Source: Pseudonocardia sp. DSM 110487
Lineage (GTDB): Bacteria; Actinomycetota; Actinomycetes; Mycobacteriales; Pseudonocardiaceae
NCBI RefSeq assembly: GCF_019468565.1
Contig: NZ_CP080521.1
Coordinates: 8,680,001-8,744,000 of the forward strand
Direction of reading: 5' to 3'
DNA length: 64,000 bases
Shown here: positions 7,973-15,711 of the stretch, piece by piece
How the letters are laid out: the number at the start of each line of letters is the position of its first letter
How positions within the stretch are numbered: position 1 is the stretch's first letter
The notes under the pieces: model-generated
Seen by the model: only the letters and a program-made list of their open reading frames with translations
The model's database searches: none
What the model was told of the DNA's origin: nothing
Translations under genes and position numbers: made by a program

Positions 7973-9754
7973 TCAGCGACCGTTGTAGTCCCGGAATCCG
8001 TGACCGGTCTTGCGACCCAGCCGCCCGGCCGTCACCAGGTGTTCCAGCAGCGGCGCCGGCGCGAACCCGGAGAGCCGGAACTCGTGGTAGAGCGTGCGCT
8101 CGATGGCCAGCGACACATCCAGACCCACCACGTCGAGCAGCTCGAACGGACCCATCGGCAGGGCGCAGCCGGTCTTCATCGCCGCGTCGATGTCGTCGGC
8201 GGTGGCGTAGTGCGCCTCCAGCATCTTCACCGCGTCGTTCAGGTACGGGAAGAGCAGCGCGTTGACGATGAAACCGGCCCGGTCCCCGCACGAGACGGGG
8301 ACCTTGCCGAGCCGCTCGCACAGCGCGATGCCGGTGGCGGTGGCGTCGGCGGAGGTGGTGATCGTGGAGACCACCTCCACCAGCTTCATCACCGGCGCCG
8401 GGTTGAAGAAGTGCAGGCCGAGCACGTCCTGCTGGCGGGTCGTGGCCGCCGCGCACTCGACGACGGGCAGCGACGACGTGGTGGTGGCGAGGATCGCGCC
8501 CGGCTTGCAGATCTCGTCCAATGCGGCGAACACGGCCCGCTTGACGTCGAGCTCCTCTGCGACGGCCTCGACCACGAGGTCGACGTCGGCGAGGTCCTCC
8601 AGCCGCGTGGTGGTGGTGATCCGCGAGAGCGTGGCGTCCCGCTCCGGCTCCTCGATCTTGCCCCGCACCACTGCCTTGTCCAGCGACTTGCGGATGCCGG
8701 CGACCGCGCCCTCGACCTTCGACTCACTGCGCCCGCGCACCACGACGTCGAACCCGGCCTTCGCGAAGACCTCGACGATGCCCGACGCCATCGTGCCCGT
8801 GCCGACCACGCCGACCCGCTGCACCTCGCGCACCGGAACGTCGGCCGGGATCTTCGAGCCCGGGGTGAGCGCGTCCGGCACCACCTCGGAGCTGTGCGGC
8901 TTGGCGTACGTGTAGAAGCCCCGCCCGCTCTTGCGACCGAGCAGGCCCGCGGTGGTCATCTGCTTCAGGATCGGTGCCGGCGCGTGCAGCGGGTTGCGCG
9001 ACTGCCGGTACATCGTGTCGAGGATCTCGTACGAGGTGTCCAGCCCGATGAGGTCGAGCAGCGCCAGCGGGCCCATGGGGTAGCCGCAGCCGTAGCGCAT
9101 CGCGGCGTCGAGGTCCTCTCGGGTGGCGTAGCGCTCCTCGTACATCCGCGCGGCGTGGTTGAGGTAGCCGAACAGCAGCGCGTTGGCGATGAACCCGGCG
9201 CGGTCGCCGATGACGACCGGCACCTTGTCGAGCGACGCGACGAACGCGCGGGCGTCCTCGATCACGTCGGGCTCGGTGACGACGGTGCGGACGAGCTCCA
9301 CGAGCTTCTGCACCGGCGCCGGGTTGAAGAAGTGCATCCCGAGGACCTTGCCGGGCCTGCCGGTGTGCACGGCCAGCTCGGTGACCGACAACGAGGAGGT
9401 GTTGGACGCGAGGATCACGTCGGGCCGGCACACGCGGTCCAGCTCGCCGAGGACGTGTGCCTTCAGGTCCAGGTGCTCGGGCACCGCCTCGACCACCAGG
9501 TCGGCCTCGGCGAGATCGGCGAGCGACGTGGTGGTGGTGATGCGGCCGAGCAGCTCGTCGGCGGCCTCCTGAGTCAGCTTGCCGCGCCCGACCGCTCGCG
9601 CGGTGGACGTCTCCAGGTGGGCCCGCCCGCGCTCGACGGCCTCGGCGTCGACCTCGGCGGCGAGCACCTGCAGACCGTTGCGGGCGAACACCTCGACGAT
9701 GCCCGCTCCCATCGTGCCCAGGCCGACAACCCCGACCGTCCGGAACTCGCGCAC
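7973..9754 (-). CDS. Tandem-fused 3-hydroxyacyl-CoA dehydrogenase (two complete modules)
   Basis: This 593-residue protein consists of two full 3-hydroxybutyryl-CoA dehydrogenase units. Each has a Rossmann start (VGVVGLGTMGAGIVEVFARN at ~6; VGVVGTGTMASGIVEVFAKA at ~315), the catalytic Ser in NTSSLSV/TTSSLPV, the catalytic His in LGMHFFNPAPV/LGLHFFNPAPV, and a C-terminal 3HCDH domain ending GRKSGRGFYTY/GRKTGHGFRDY. All key residues are present in both halves. Start is GTG with GGAGGTC five bases upstream. It would reduce acetoacetyl-CoA to (S)-3-hydroxybutyryl-CoA or act in beta-oxidation. Such duplicated forms are known in actinomycetes. Confidence 0.9.
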   Translation of the reverse strand: MREFRTVGVVGLGTMGAGIVEVFARNGLQVLAAEVDAEAVERGRAHLETSTARAVGRGKLTQEAADELLGRITTTTSLADLAEADLVVEAVPEHLDLKAHVLGELDRVCRPDVILASNTSSLSVTELAVHTGRPGKVLGMHFFNPAPVQKLVELVRTVVTEPDVIEDARAFVASLDKVPVVIGDRAGFIANALLFGYLNHAARMYEERYATREDLDAAMRYGCGYPMGPLALLDLIGLDTSYEILDTMYRQSRNPLHAPAPILKQMTTAGLLGRKSGRGFYTYAKPHSSEVVPDALTPGSKIPADVPVREVQRVGVVGTGTMASGIVEVFAKAGFDVVVRGRSESKVEGAVAGIRKSLDKAVVRGKIEEPERDATLSRITTTTRLEDLADVDLVVEAVAEELDVKRAVFAALDEICKPGAILATTTSSLPVVECAAATTRQQDVLGLHFFNPAPVMKLVEVVSTITTSADATATGIALCERLGKVPVSCGDRAGFIVNALLFPYLNDAVKMLEAHYATADDIDAAMKTGCALPMGPFELLDVVGLDVSLAIERTLYHEFRLSGFAPAPLLEHLVTAGRLGRKTGHGFRDYNGR

Positions 9755-9829
9755 GCTTGACCTCCCGCTTCCCCGAGGGACGAACCGCCGCGATCCTCCC
9801 ATCCGGGGCGCGGTCGCGGAGTGTGAGAG

Positions 9830-11311
9830 CTACCTCCCGTGACGAACCCGCACGAGCCCGATCAGGGCTTTCATGGTGCGGGCGCTCCGGGAGAAGCTGG
9901 TGACGGGCACGGGAAGCGGGAACCGCTGGCTGGCCACGGCCTGCGGGCGGGCGAACTCGCGCAGCCCGTCCTCGCCGTGGATGCGCCCGAAGCCCGAGTC
10001 GCCCACTCCCCCGAAGGGGAGGCCCGGAATGCCGGCGAACGAGATCACTCCGTTGACGGCGACCATGCCGCAGCGCAGCCGCCCCGCGATCTCCTCGCCA
10101 CGCGCACGGGAGAACACGGAGGCACCCAGGCCGTACGCGGTGGCGTTGGCCCGCCGCACCGCCTCGTCGACGTCCGGCACGCGGTTGACCACGAGCAGCG
10201 GCCCGAACGTCTCCTCGGTGACCGCGCAGCTGTCCTCGGGGACGTCGACGATCACGACCGGCTCCACGAACGGCGGGTGCACCGACTCCGCCCCGCCGAC
10301 GACGGCACGCCCGCCGCGGGCCAGCGCGTCGTCGACGTGCCGACGCACGACGTCGACCTGCGCCGGCATCGTCATCGGTCCGTACGCGCCGCCCGATCCG
10401 GCGTGCAGCCCCCTGGATTTCGCCACGACCTTCGCGGTGAACTCCTCGGCGACCGCGTCGAGCACGTAGACCCGCTCCACGCCCGCGCACGTCTGGCCTG
10501 CGTTCGACATGCCGCCCCACACGGCCGCGTCGGCCGCCGCGTCGAGATCCGCATCGGCGTCGACGATCATCGCGTCCTTGCCGCCGCATTCGACGAGCAC
10601 CGGTGTCAGGCTCTCCGCGCACGCGGCCATCACGCGCTTGCCGGTGGCGGTCGAGCCGGTGAAAGCGACCTTCCCGACGCCCGGGGCGCGGCAGAGGGCG
10701 GCGCCCGTCTCCCCGAACCCGGTGACGACCTGCAGCACCGGGCGGCCGTCGACGATCTCGGCGAACGTGTCGGCGAGCGCGACGCCGACGCCAGGGGTGA
10801 GCTCGCTCGGCTTGAACACCACGGCGTTGCCCGCCGCCAGCGCGTAGGCGATCGAGCCCATCGGCGTGAACACCGGGTAGTTCCAGGGCCCGATCACGCC
10901 GATCACGCCGTACGGCCGGTAGGTCACGCTCGCCGCCTGGTTGCCCATCAGCAGGCCCGGAGCGACCTTGCGGCGGCCGAGCACCTTCTCGGCGTGCCTG
11001 GCGGCCCAGTCGAGGTGGTCGATCGCGAGGACGAGCTCGAGGCGCGCGTCGTCGATCGGCTTGCCGGTCTCCTCGACCACCACGCCGGCCAGGTCGTCGA
11101 GCTTGCGCACGAGCACCGCACGCCAGGCGGCCAACAGTCGCTTGCGCTCGGCGGCGCCGATCCCGTCCCACCACGCGGCACCCGATGCCGCCCGGGCCAC
11201 CGCGGCGCGCACCGCCGCCTCGTCGTGCACCGGATGCGTGCCGACGACGTCGCCGGTGCGCGGATCGAGGGACTCGAAGGTCACCGGGGCAGGCGCTTCG
11301 GTGGCGGTCAT
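9830..11311 (-). CDS. NAD(P)-dependent aldehyde dehydrogenase (succinate-semialdehyde dehydrogenase-like)
   Basis: This 493-residue ALDH-superfamily enzyme has the cofactor motif GVIGPWNYPVFTPMGS, the FTGSTATGKRVM helix, the general-base Glu in VLVECGGKDAM and the nucleophile Cys in NAGQTCAGVERV. The C-terminus ends in a basic helix (ARTMKALIGLVRVRHGR). The start is the ATG inside the 11.3-kb inverted repeat; upstream in-frame codons do not match the family. The natural substrate cannot be fixed from sequence, with succinate semialdehyde or a long-chain aldehyde most likely. It is separated from the 3-hydroxyacyl-CoA dehydrogenase by 75 bp. Confidence 0.85.
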   Translation of the reverse strand: MTATEAPAPVTFESLDPRTGDVVGTHPVHDEAAVRAAVARAASGAAWWDGIGAAERKRLLAAWRAVLVRKLDDLAGVVVEETGKPIDDARLELVLAIDHLDWAARHAEKVLGRRKVAPGLLMGNQAASVTYRPYGVIGVIGPWNYPVFTPMGSIAYALAAGNAVVFKPSELTPGVGVALADTFAEIVDGRPVLQVVTGFGETGAALCRAPGVGKVAFTGSTATGKRVMAACAESLTPVLVECGGKDAMIVDADADLDAAADAAVWGGMSNAGQTCAGVERVYVLDAVAEEFTAKVVAKSRGLHAGSGGAYGPMTMPAQVDVVRRHVDDALARGGRAVVGGAESVHPPFVEPVVIVDVPEDSCAVTEETFGPLLVVNRVPDVDEAVRRANATAYGLGASVFSRARGEEIAGRLRCGMVAVNGVISFAGIPGLPFGGVGDSGFGRIHGEDGLREFARPQAVASQRFPLPVPVTSFSRSARTMKALIGLVRVRHGR

Positions 11312-11335
11312 TACTCCAGAGTAATCCCTGGAGTA
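11312..11335. promoter_or_regulatory. Inverted repeat abutting the aldehyde dehydrogenase start
   Basis: TACTCCAG and CTGGAGTA form perfect 8-bp arms with an 8-bp centre, ending one base from the ATG of the aldehyde dehydrogenase gene. The repeat occupies the place of the ribosome-binding site and probable promoter, so it may be an operator (TetR-type size) for a leaderless or nearly leaderless transcript. Confidence 0.5.
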
Positions 11336-11372
11336 GTGGCCGACTCTCGCCGATTCGGTCCCCGGGCCCGGG

Positions 11373-11975
11373 CTAGGGCGCCAGCTTCGCGAAGGCCACG
11401 GTGTTGTCCACGTAGTGGCCGGTCCTCTCGTCGAACGCACCACCGCAGGTGATCAGGTTCAGCCGGATCGCGTCGTCGGCGAGGTAGACCCGCTGCCCCG
11501 GGAACTCATCCTTCTTGAACGACTCCACCGACTCGACGACGAACCGCAGACGGTTGTCGCCGCCCTGCTCGACGAGAACCTCATCGCCCGGCACGAGCGT
11601 CGACAGGCGGGCGAACAGGCCAGGCTGCCCCTTCTGACCGGTCGGCGTCAGCCCGTCCACGTGGGCGGCGATCACAGCCGAACCGCGCTGGCCCGGCTTC
11701 GTCTCGTCGCCGTCCACGTCGATCTTCTCGCCCGCGTACCACCCGGCGATCTCCGGATGCTCCACCGGCGGCACCTGAACGGAACCGTCCGGGTTGAGGC
11801 CCAGGTCGATCAGATCGGACTCGACACCGAGCTTCGGGATCGACACCGACACCGGGTCGGCCACCACGGGCGCCGGCGGCGCCTGCGGCGGCGGGACGGG
11901 CGCCTCGGCGGCCGGGGCGGAGCACCCGCCGACCAGGAGGACGGCGAGTGCCCCGAGCCCGACGAGGAGTCTCAC
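11373..11975 (-). CDS. Class F sortase
   Basis: This 200-residue secreted sortase-fold protein has an N-terminal hydrophobic segment ending in a lipobox-like LLVGGC, a Pro-rich linker, and then the class F core: SIPKLGVESDLIDLGL, GSAVIAAHVDG (catalytic His), LNLITCGGAFDERTGHY (catalytic Cys and downstream Arg). Its ATG overlaps the stop of the upstream Excalibur gene by four bases, implying translational coupling. Class F sortases are typical of actinobacteria and often sit beside their putative partner proteins; the coupled Excalibur protein is the obvious candidate partner, though it lacks a canonical LPxTG tail. Confidence 0.85.
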   Translation of the reverse strand: MRLLVGLGALAVLLVGGCSAPAAEAPVPPPQAPPAPVVADPVSVSIPKLGVESDLIDLGLNPDGSVQVPPVEHPEIAGWYAGEKIDVDGDETKPGQRGSAVIAAHVDGLTPTGQKGQPGLFARLSTLVPGDEVLVEQGGDNRLRFVVESVESFKKDEFPGQRVYLADDAIRLNLITCGGAFDERTGHYVDNTVAFAKLAP

Positions 11976-12928
11976 TTCGCGGGGCCGACGCCGGTGGCGA
12001 CGCCGCCGACCGGCAACGGGATGGAACCGCTGTAGCTGTGGTCGCTCACGGAGACGGTGTTGTCGCTGCTCGACGAGTCGCCGTCGCTGCTCGACGAGTC
12101 GCCGTCGTCGCTCGACGAGTCGTCGTTGTCGCCGTCACCGTCGCCGTTGTCGTCGCGGTCGTCGTCGCGGTTGTCGTCGCCGTTGTCGTCGTCTCGGTCA
12201 CCGGAGCCGCCCCACTCGCAGCCGATACCGTCGTCGTCGCGGTCGAGGTGGTCCGCGTAGCCGTCCTCCCACCAGAAGATCGGGGCCGCGCCGGCATCCC
12301 GCACCTCGTCGCAGTTGTCGTAGCTGACGGAGTCGTCGCCGTCGTCGTCGTGGCCGTCGTGATCGTCGTCGCGTCCGTCGTGGTCACGCCACCACTGCCG
12401 CCAGTCGTGGTCACGCCAATCCGGGCCATGTCCGTCGTGATCACGTCCGCCGTGATCACACCAGCCGGGGCGGGCGAGGCCACCGACGAAGGCCACCGGA
12501 GCGACATCCTCGCTGACAACGGGGACCTCGGGCTCCGACTCCGGCTCCGACTCAGCCGAGTCGTCGTCGGTCGCCGGCTCGGTGGGCTCCTCCGGGCGCT
12601 GCGGCTCCGGCTCCTCGTCCTTGACGGGCGGAGGCGGCGCCTCCGACCGCGGGGCCTCCACCAGCGGGGGCGGCACTTCCGTAGCCGGCTCCTCGACGGG
12701 TGGAGGCGGCGGAACCTCCGTGGCCGGGCCCGGGTCCGAGATGGGCGGCCGCACGACCGCCGTGACCAGGGGCGGAGGGGGCACGACCGGCGGGGGCGGT
12801 GTGGTCGTCTGCGCGACATCGCACCCGCGCCGGTGCGGCTCTGCGGTCGTGTCACTCGCCCACGCGGGCGTCGCCACGACGGCGAGCGAGATGAACGTGG
12901 CCGCGGCTACGGCGGCAGTCCTCTTCAA
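11972..12928 (-). CDS. Secreted Excalibur-domain protein with His/Asp- and Ser/Asp-rich repeats
   Basis: This 318-residue secreted protein starts at TTG with AGGAG upstream (LKRTAAVAAATFISLAVVATPAWA signal peptide). After a long Pro/Glu/Val spacer it has a His/Asp/Trp/Gly-rich stretch (DHDGRDDDHDGHDDDGDD), then an Excalibur calcium-binding domain (YDNCDEVRDAGAAP to DRDDDGIGCEW), then an acidic Asp/Asn/Ser tract with three GDSSSSD repeats, and a C-terminal SGSIPLPVGGVATGVGPAK. The Excalibur Dx(D)xDGxxCE signature is intact. It is translationally coupled to a class F sortase. A cell-wall, metal-responsive role is likely; the repeats suggest Ca2+ or Zn2+ binding. Confidence 0.75.
   Translation of the reverse strand: MKRTAAVAAATFISLAVVATPAWASDTTAEPHRRGCDVAQTTTPPPPVVPPPPLVTAVVRPPISDPGPATEVPPPPPVEEPATEVPPPLVEAPRSEAPPPPVKDEEPEPQRPEEPTEPATDDDSAESEPESEPEVPVVSEDVAPVAFVGGLARPGWCDHGGRDHDGHGPDWRDHDWRQWWRDHDGRDDDHDGHDDDGDDSVSYDNCDEVRDAGAAPIFWWEDGYADHLDRDDDGIGCEWGGSGDRDDDNGDDNRDDDRDDNGDGDGDNDDSSSDDGDSSSSDGDSSSSDNTVSVSDHSYSGSIPLPVGGVATGVGPAK
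12062..12124. repeat. 21-bp tandem repeat, three copies, within the Excalibur gene
   Basis: Two identical 21-bp units (12062-12082 and 12083-12103) and a third slightly diverged one (12104-12124) encode GDSSSSD repeats on the minus strand. Such units are prone to copy-number variation by slippage. Confidence 0.8.
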
Positions 12929-13433
12929 CGTGCCTCTCCTGAATGGTTGGTCGGCAGCGATCTGTGCATGGCGGAGCTGTTGCGCCGAGGCACATTCCTG
13001 CCGGACGGATCGGGGTATCCGCCGGGAGTGTGGGTTTCGAACCGAGTGGCAATTGGACCGGACGGCCACAACGACAAACCGATGCCGAATACCAGCCGGC
13101 GCCGATCGGAGTTTCAGCGGTGTCGTCGGGCTTCACCCAGGCCGTCGCGGCCGGCGACACGCAGTTCTGCAGCGACCTCCAGAAAAAAGGGCGGATGGCG
13201 CGGTGGGGTGGCGCGCCCATCGGGGAGCTCGGGCTTGGGTTACGTCGCCAATGTCGGTCGAGAGCGCCACGCCGTTACCGACCTCGGTTACCCAGCCGGC
13301 GGGAGACTCGCCGCGATACCGGGATACTGGTACTTCTGCGCGTTTCCGCTGGGATGTTCGACGTCCCGGACCTTCACCCGTACGGTCCTGCGGTACCCGG
13401 GCACTCAGGCCGGGATAACGATCCTGTTGCGGC
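12929..13433. other. 505-bp spacer without a recognisable gene
   Basis: This region lies between nucS and the start of the Excalibur gene. Both strands have open frames, but none has family-like sequence or consistent codon use. The region is locally less GC-rich and could hold a long 5' leader of the Excalibur-sortase transcript. I looked for c-di-AMP riboswitch signatures, known upstream of actinobacterial cell-wall genes, and did not find them. Confidence 0.5.
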
Positions 13434-14093
13434 TCAGAACAGCCGCAGGTCGTCGCTCTCCACCCCGCGCAGTGCGTTGTAGTCGACCGTGACGCACCGG
13501 ATGCCCCGGTCCTCGGCCAGCGTGCGGGCCTGGGGCTTGATCTGCTGCGCCGCGAACACCCCCGCAACCGGCGCGAGCAGGGGGTCGCGGTTCATGAGTT
13601 CCAGGTAGCGCGTGAGCTGCTCGACGCCGTCGATCTCGCCGCGGCGCTTCACCTCCACCGCGACCGAACCGCCGTCGGCGGAGCGGCACAGCAGATCCAC
13701 CGGGCCGATCGCGGTCATGTACTCCCGGCGCACCAATGTGTAGCCGTCGCCCAGCACGTCGGGGTGCGCGGCGAGCAGCTCCTGCAGGTGCGCCTCCACG
13801 CCGTCCTTCACCAGGCCGGGGTCGATGCCGAGCTCGTGTTTCGAGTCGTGCAGCACCTCGTCGATCGTGATCACGAGCGACTCCTCGGCCTTGTTGCGCA
13901 CGGTCCACACGCCGGGCTGCTCCTCGAGCCAGCACGGCGGGCTCATCCAGTTCAGCGGCTTGTAGGCGCGGTCGTCGGCGTGGATGCTGACCGAACCGTC
14001 GGCCTTGACGAGCAGGAGCCGCGGGGCCATGGGCAGGTGGGCGGTGAGTCGCCCTACGTAGTCCACTTGGCACCGGGCGATGACGAGACGCAC
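13434..14093 (-). CDS. nucS: Mismatch-specific endonuclease NucS (EndoMS)
   Basis: This 219-residue protein closely follows actinobacterial NucS: N-terminal VRLVIARCQVDYVGRL, the DDRAYKPLNWMSPPCW block, and the C-terminal RecB-like nuclease core with GPVDLLC (metal-binding Asp), VAVEVKRRGEIDGVEQLTRY (E-x-K) and QIKPQARTLAEDRGIRC. It ends in the RLF tail expected for beta-clamp binding. NucS cleaves both strands at G-containing mismatches and provides mismatch repair in actinobacteria that lack MutS/MutL. Start is GTG, matching the family N-terminus, without an obvious ribosome-binding site. Confidence 0.95.
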   Translation of the reverse strand: MRLVIARCQVDYVGRLTAHLPMAPRLLLVKADGSVSIHADDRAYKPLNWMSPPCWLEEQPGVWTVRNKAEESLVITIDEVLHDSKHELGIDPGLVKDGVEAHLQELLAAHPDVLGDGYTLVRREYMTAIGPVDLLCRSADGGSVAVEVKRRGEIDGVEQLTRYLELMNRDPLLAPVAGVFAAQQIKPQARTLAEDRGIRCVTVDYNALRGVESDDLRLF

Positions 14094-14112
14094 GATGGCG
14101 AGCGTAGGGGGG

Positions 14113-15162
14113 TCAACGCGGCGCGTTGCGGGCGGCCAACGCCATGCCGGCCGCCGCCAACCTGGTCCGCAGCTCCGGCGGGTCGAGCCCCTCGACCTCC
14201 CCGCCGAGAGCGGTGAGCTGGCCTGCCGCAACCGCGATGCTCTCGACGTCGAGCTCCAGCTCGCGCCAGCCATCGGCGTCCGGTGGACCGGCGTGCGCGA
14301 TCGCGCGGAGCGCGGCGTCGTGGTCGACGGCGCCCGCCAGGAACTTCAGCCCGCGCGGACCCACCCGCACCCGGACGGTGGCGCGCAGCATCTGGCTCTC
14401 GAACCGGCCCGCGGCCCCGGCCCACCACTCGGCCAGTTCGAAATCCGCCGGCCGCTCGAAACGCTCCCCGGTGGGCTGCGCCTCGACGATCCGGTCCACG
14501 CGGTACGTGCGGACGGTGCCGTCGACGCCGGCGGCGTCGATGCGCACAGAGTCGATGCGCGCTCCGCTGACGCTGCGCGCGGCCAGATACCAGGTGCCCG
14601 CCTTCAGCACGAGCCCAAGCGGATCGAGGGTCCGCTCGACGATCTGATCGCGACCGCGCCGGTAGCCGATGCGCAGCCGCTGCTGGTCCCACACCGCCTC
14701 CGCGACGGCGGCCAGCTGGGTGACCTGCTGGGGGGTGTGGAACCAGCCGGGCGCGTCGAGGTGGAACCGCTGCGCCACGGCCCGCGCCTGCTCCCGCAGG
14801 TCCGCGGGCAGGGTGGCGAGCAACTTGGCCTGCGCGCCGGCCAGCGCCGCGCTCATCCCGAGCTCGGCGAGCACCTGCGGGGCGCCGACCGCGAAGATCG
14901 CGGCCGCTTCCTGGGCCGTCAGCCCGTCGAGGCGCGTCCGCCAGCCTTCGAGCAGCCGGATCCCGCCTCCGCGTCCCGGCTCGGTCCACACCGGCACGCC
15001 CGCGGCGGAAAGTGCCGCGACGTCGCGGTAGATCGTGCGCTCCGACACCTCCAGCTCCCTCGCGAGCTCGGCGGCCGTCGCTCCGCGCACGCGCTGGAGG
15101 GTGAACAGCAGGGTGACGAGGCGGGACGCGCGCACCCCCGGAATCGTGCCCGACGCCGCCAC
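14113..15162 (-). CDS. WYL-domain transcriptional regulator (YafY/DeoR-like)
   Basis: This ~349-residue protein has an N-terminal winged HTH (RASRLVTLLFTLQRVRGATAAELARELEVSERTIYRDVAALSAAGVPVW), a WYL ligand-sensing domain (KAGTWYLAARSVSGARIDSVRIDAAGV) and a C-terminal WCX-like extension. Two starts are possible: GTG at 15162 or GTG at 15135 (VRASRLV), the latter closer to family N-termini. It diverges from the Nudix gene with only eight bases between the distal starts, so the genes share a very compact, probably leaderless promoter region. Target unknown; WYL proteins often respond to nucleic-acid ligands or DNA damage. Confidence 0.85.
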   Translation of the reverse strand: MAASGTIPGVRASRLVTLLFTLQRVRGATAAELARELEVSERTIYRDVAALSAAGVPVWTEPGRGGGIRLLEGWRTRLDGLTAQEAAAIFAVGAPQVLAELGMSAALAGAQAKLLATLPADLREQARAVAQRFHLDAPGWFHTPQQVTQLAAVAEAVWDQQRLRIGYRRGRDQIVERTLDPLGLVLKAGTWYLAARSVSGARIDSVRIDAAGVDGTVRTYRVDRIVEAQPTGERFERPADFELAEWWAGAAGRFESQMLRATVRVRVGPRGLKFLAGAVDHDAALRAIAHAGPPDADGWRELELDVESIAVAAGQLTALGGEVEGLDPPELRTRLAAAGMALAARNAPR

Positions 15163-15170
15163 GGGGCACG

Positions 15171-15710
15171 GTGTGCGGCGTGCAGAGGATCAGCAGCCGC
15201 CAGGTGTACGCCAACCCGTGGATGACGGTCCGGGAAGACGCCGTTCGCCGCGACGACGGGTCCGAGGGCATCTACGGTGTCGTCGACAAGCCGACCGCCG
15301 CCATCGTCATCCCCCGCGACGGCGACCGGCTGCACCTGGTGGAGCAGTTCCGCTACCCGATCGGCAAGCGACGGTGGGAGTTCCCGATGGGGACGGCCCC
15401 GGACCGCGCGGAGGTCGACCCCGCCGAGCTGGCCGCCCGCGAGCTCGCCGAGGAGACCGGGCTCATCGCTGGGCACATGGAGTTCCTCGGCGACCTCGAC
15501 CTCGCCCCCGGCACGTCCAGCCAGCGCGAACACGTGTACCTGGCGACCGACCTGCGCGAAGGCCCGATCAGCCGTGAGCACAGCGAGCAGGACATGCGGG
15601 CCCGGTGGTTCAGGATCGCCGAGTTCGAGGACATGGTCCGGCGCTCGGAGCTGGTCGACGCCCAGACGCTCGCGGCCTACCTGCTGATGCTGCTGCGCGC
15701 GCGCACCTGA
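15171..15710 (+). CDS. Nudix hydrolase (ADP-ribose pyrophosphatase-like)
   Basis: This 179-residue Nudix-fold protein has a Nudix helix ELAARELAEETGL carrying the REL-EE-TGL core, preceded by a GTAPDRAE loop one residue longer than the strict consensus. The N-terminal YANPWMTVREDAVRRDDGSEG strand and VVDKPTAAIVIP core resemble ADP-ribose/NDP-sugar pyrophosphatases. Start is GTG at 15171, with a second GTG at 15180 also possible. It probably hydrolyses ADP-ribose or a related nucleotide diphosphate; the substrate is not certain. Confidence 0.85.
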   Translation: MCGVQRISSRQVYANPWMTVREDAVRRDDGSEGIYGVVDKPTAAIVIPRDGDRLHLVEQFRYPIGKRRWEFPMGTAPDRAEVDPAELAARELAEETGLIAGHMEFLGDLDLAPGTSSQREHVYLATDLREGPISREHSEQDMRARWFRIAEFEDMVRRSELVDAQTLAAYLLMLLRART

Positions 15711-15711
15711 A

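Noticed and set aside
7229..9760. 843-codon plus-strand open frame opposite the 3-hydroxyacyl-CoA dehydrogenase
   Set aside because: His/Arg-rich antisense shadow; the minus-strand gene has duplicated catalytic motifs and a good ribosome-binding site.
13030..13060. T-arm-like GGTTCGAAACC suggesting a tRNA on the minus strand
   Set aside because: The flanking bases do not pair as a 5-bp T stem and no acceptor, D or anticodon arms are present.
12929..13433. c-di-AMP (ydaO) riboswitch upstream of the Excalibur-sortase operon
   Set aside because: The hallmark GGGGUGAAUC and GGGGGACCC-type blocks are not present on the minus strand.
12943..13482. 179-codon plus-strand open frame in the nucS-Excalibur spacer
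   Set aside because: Runs antisense into nucS, has mixed codon use and no recognisable domain.
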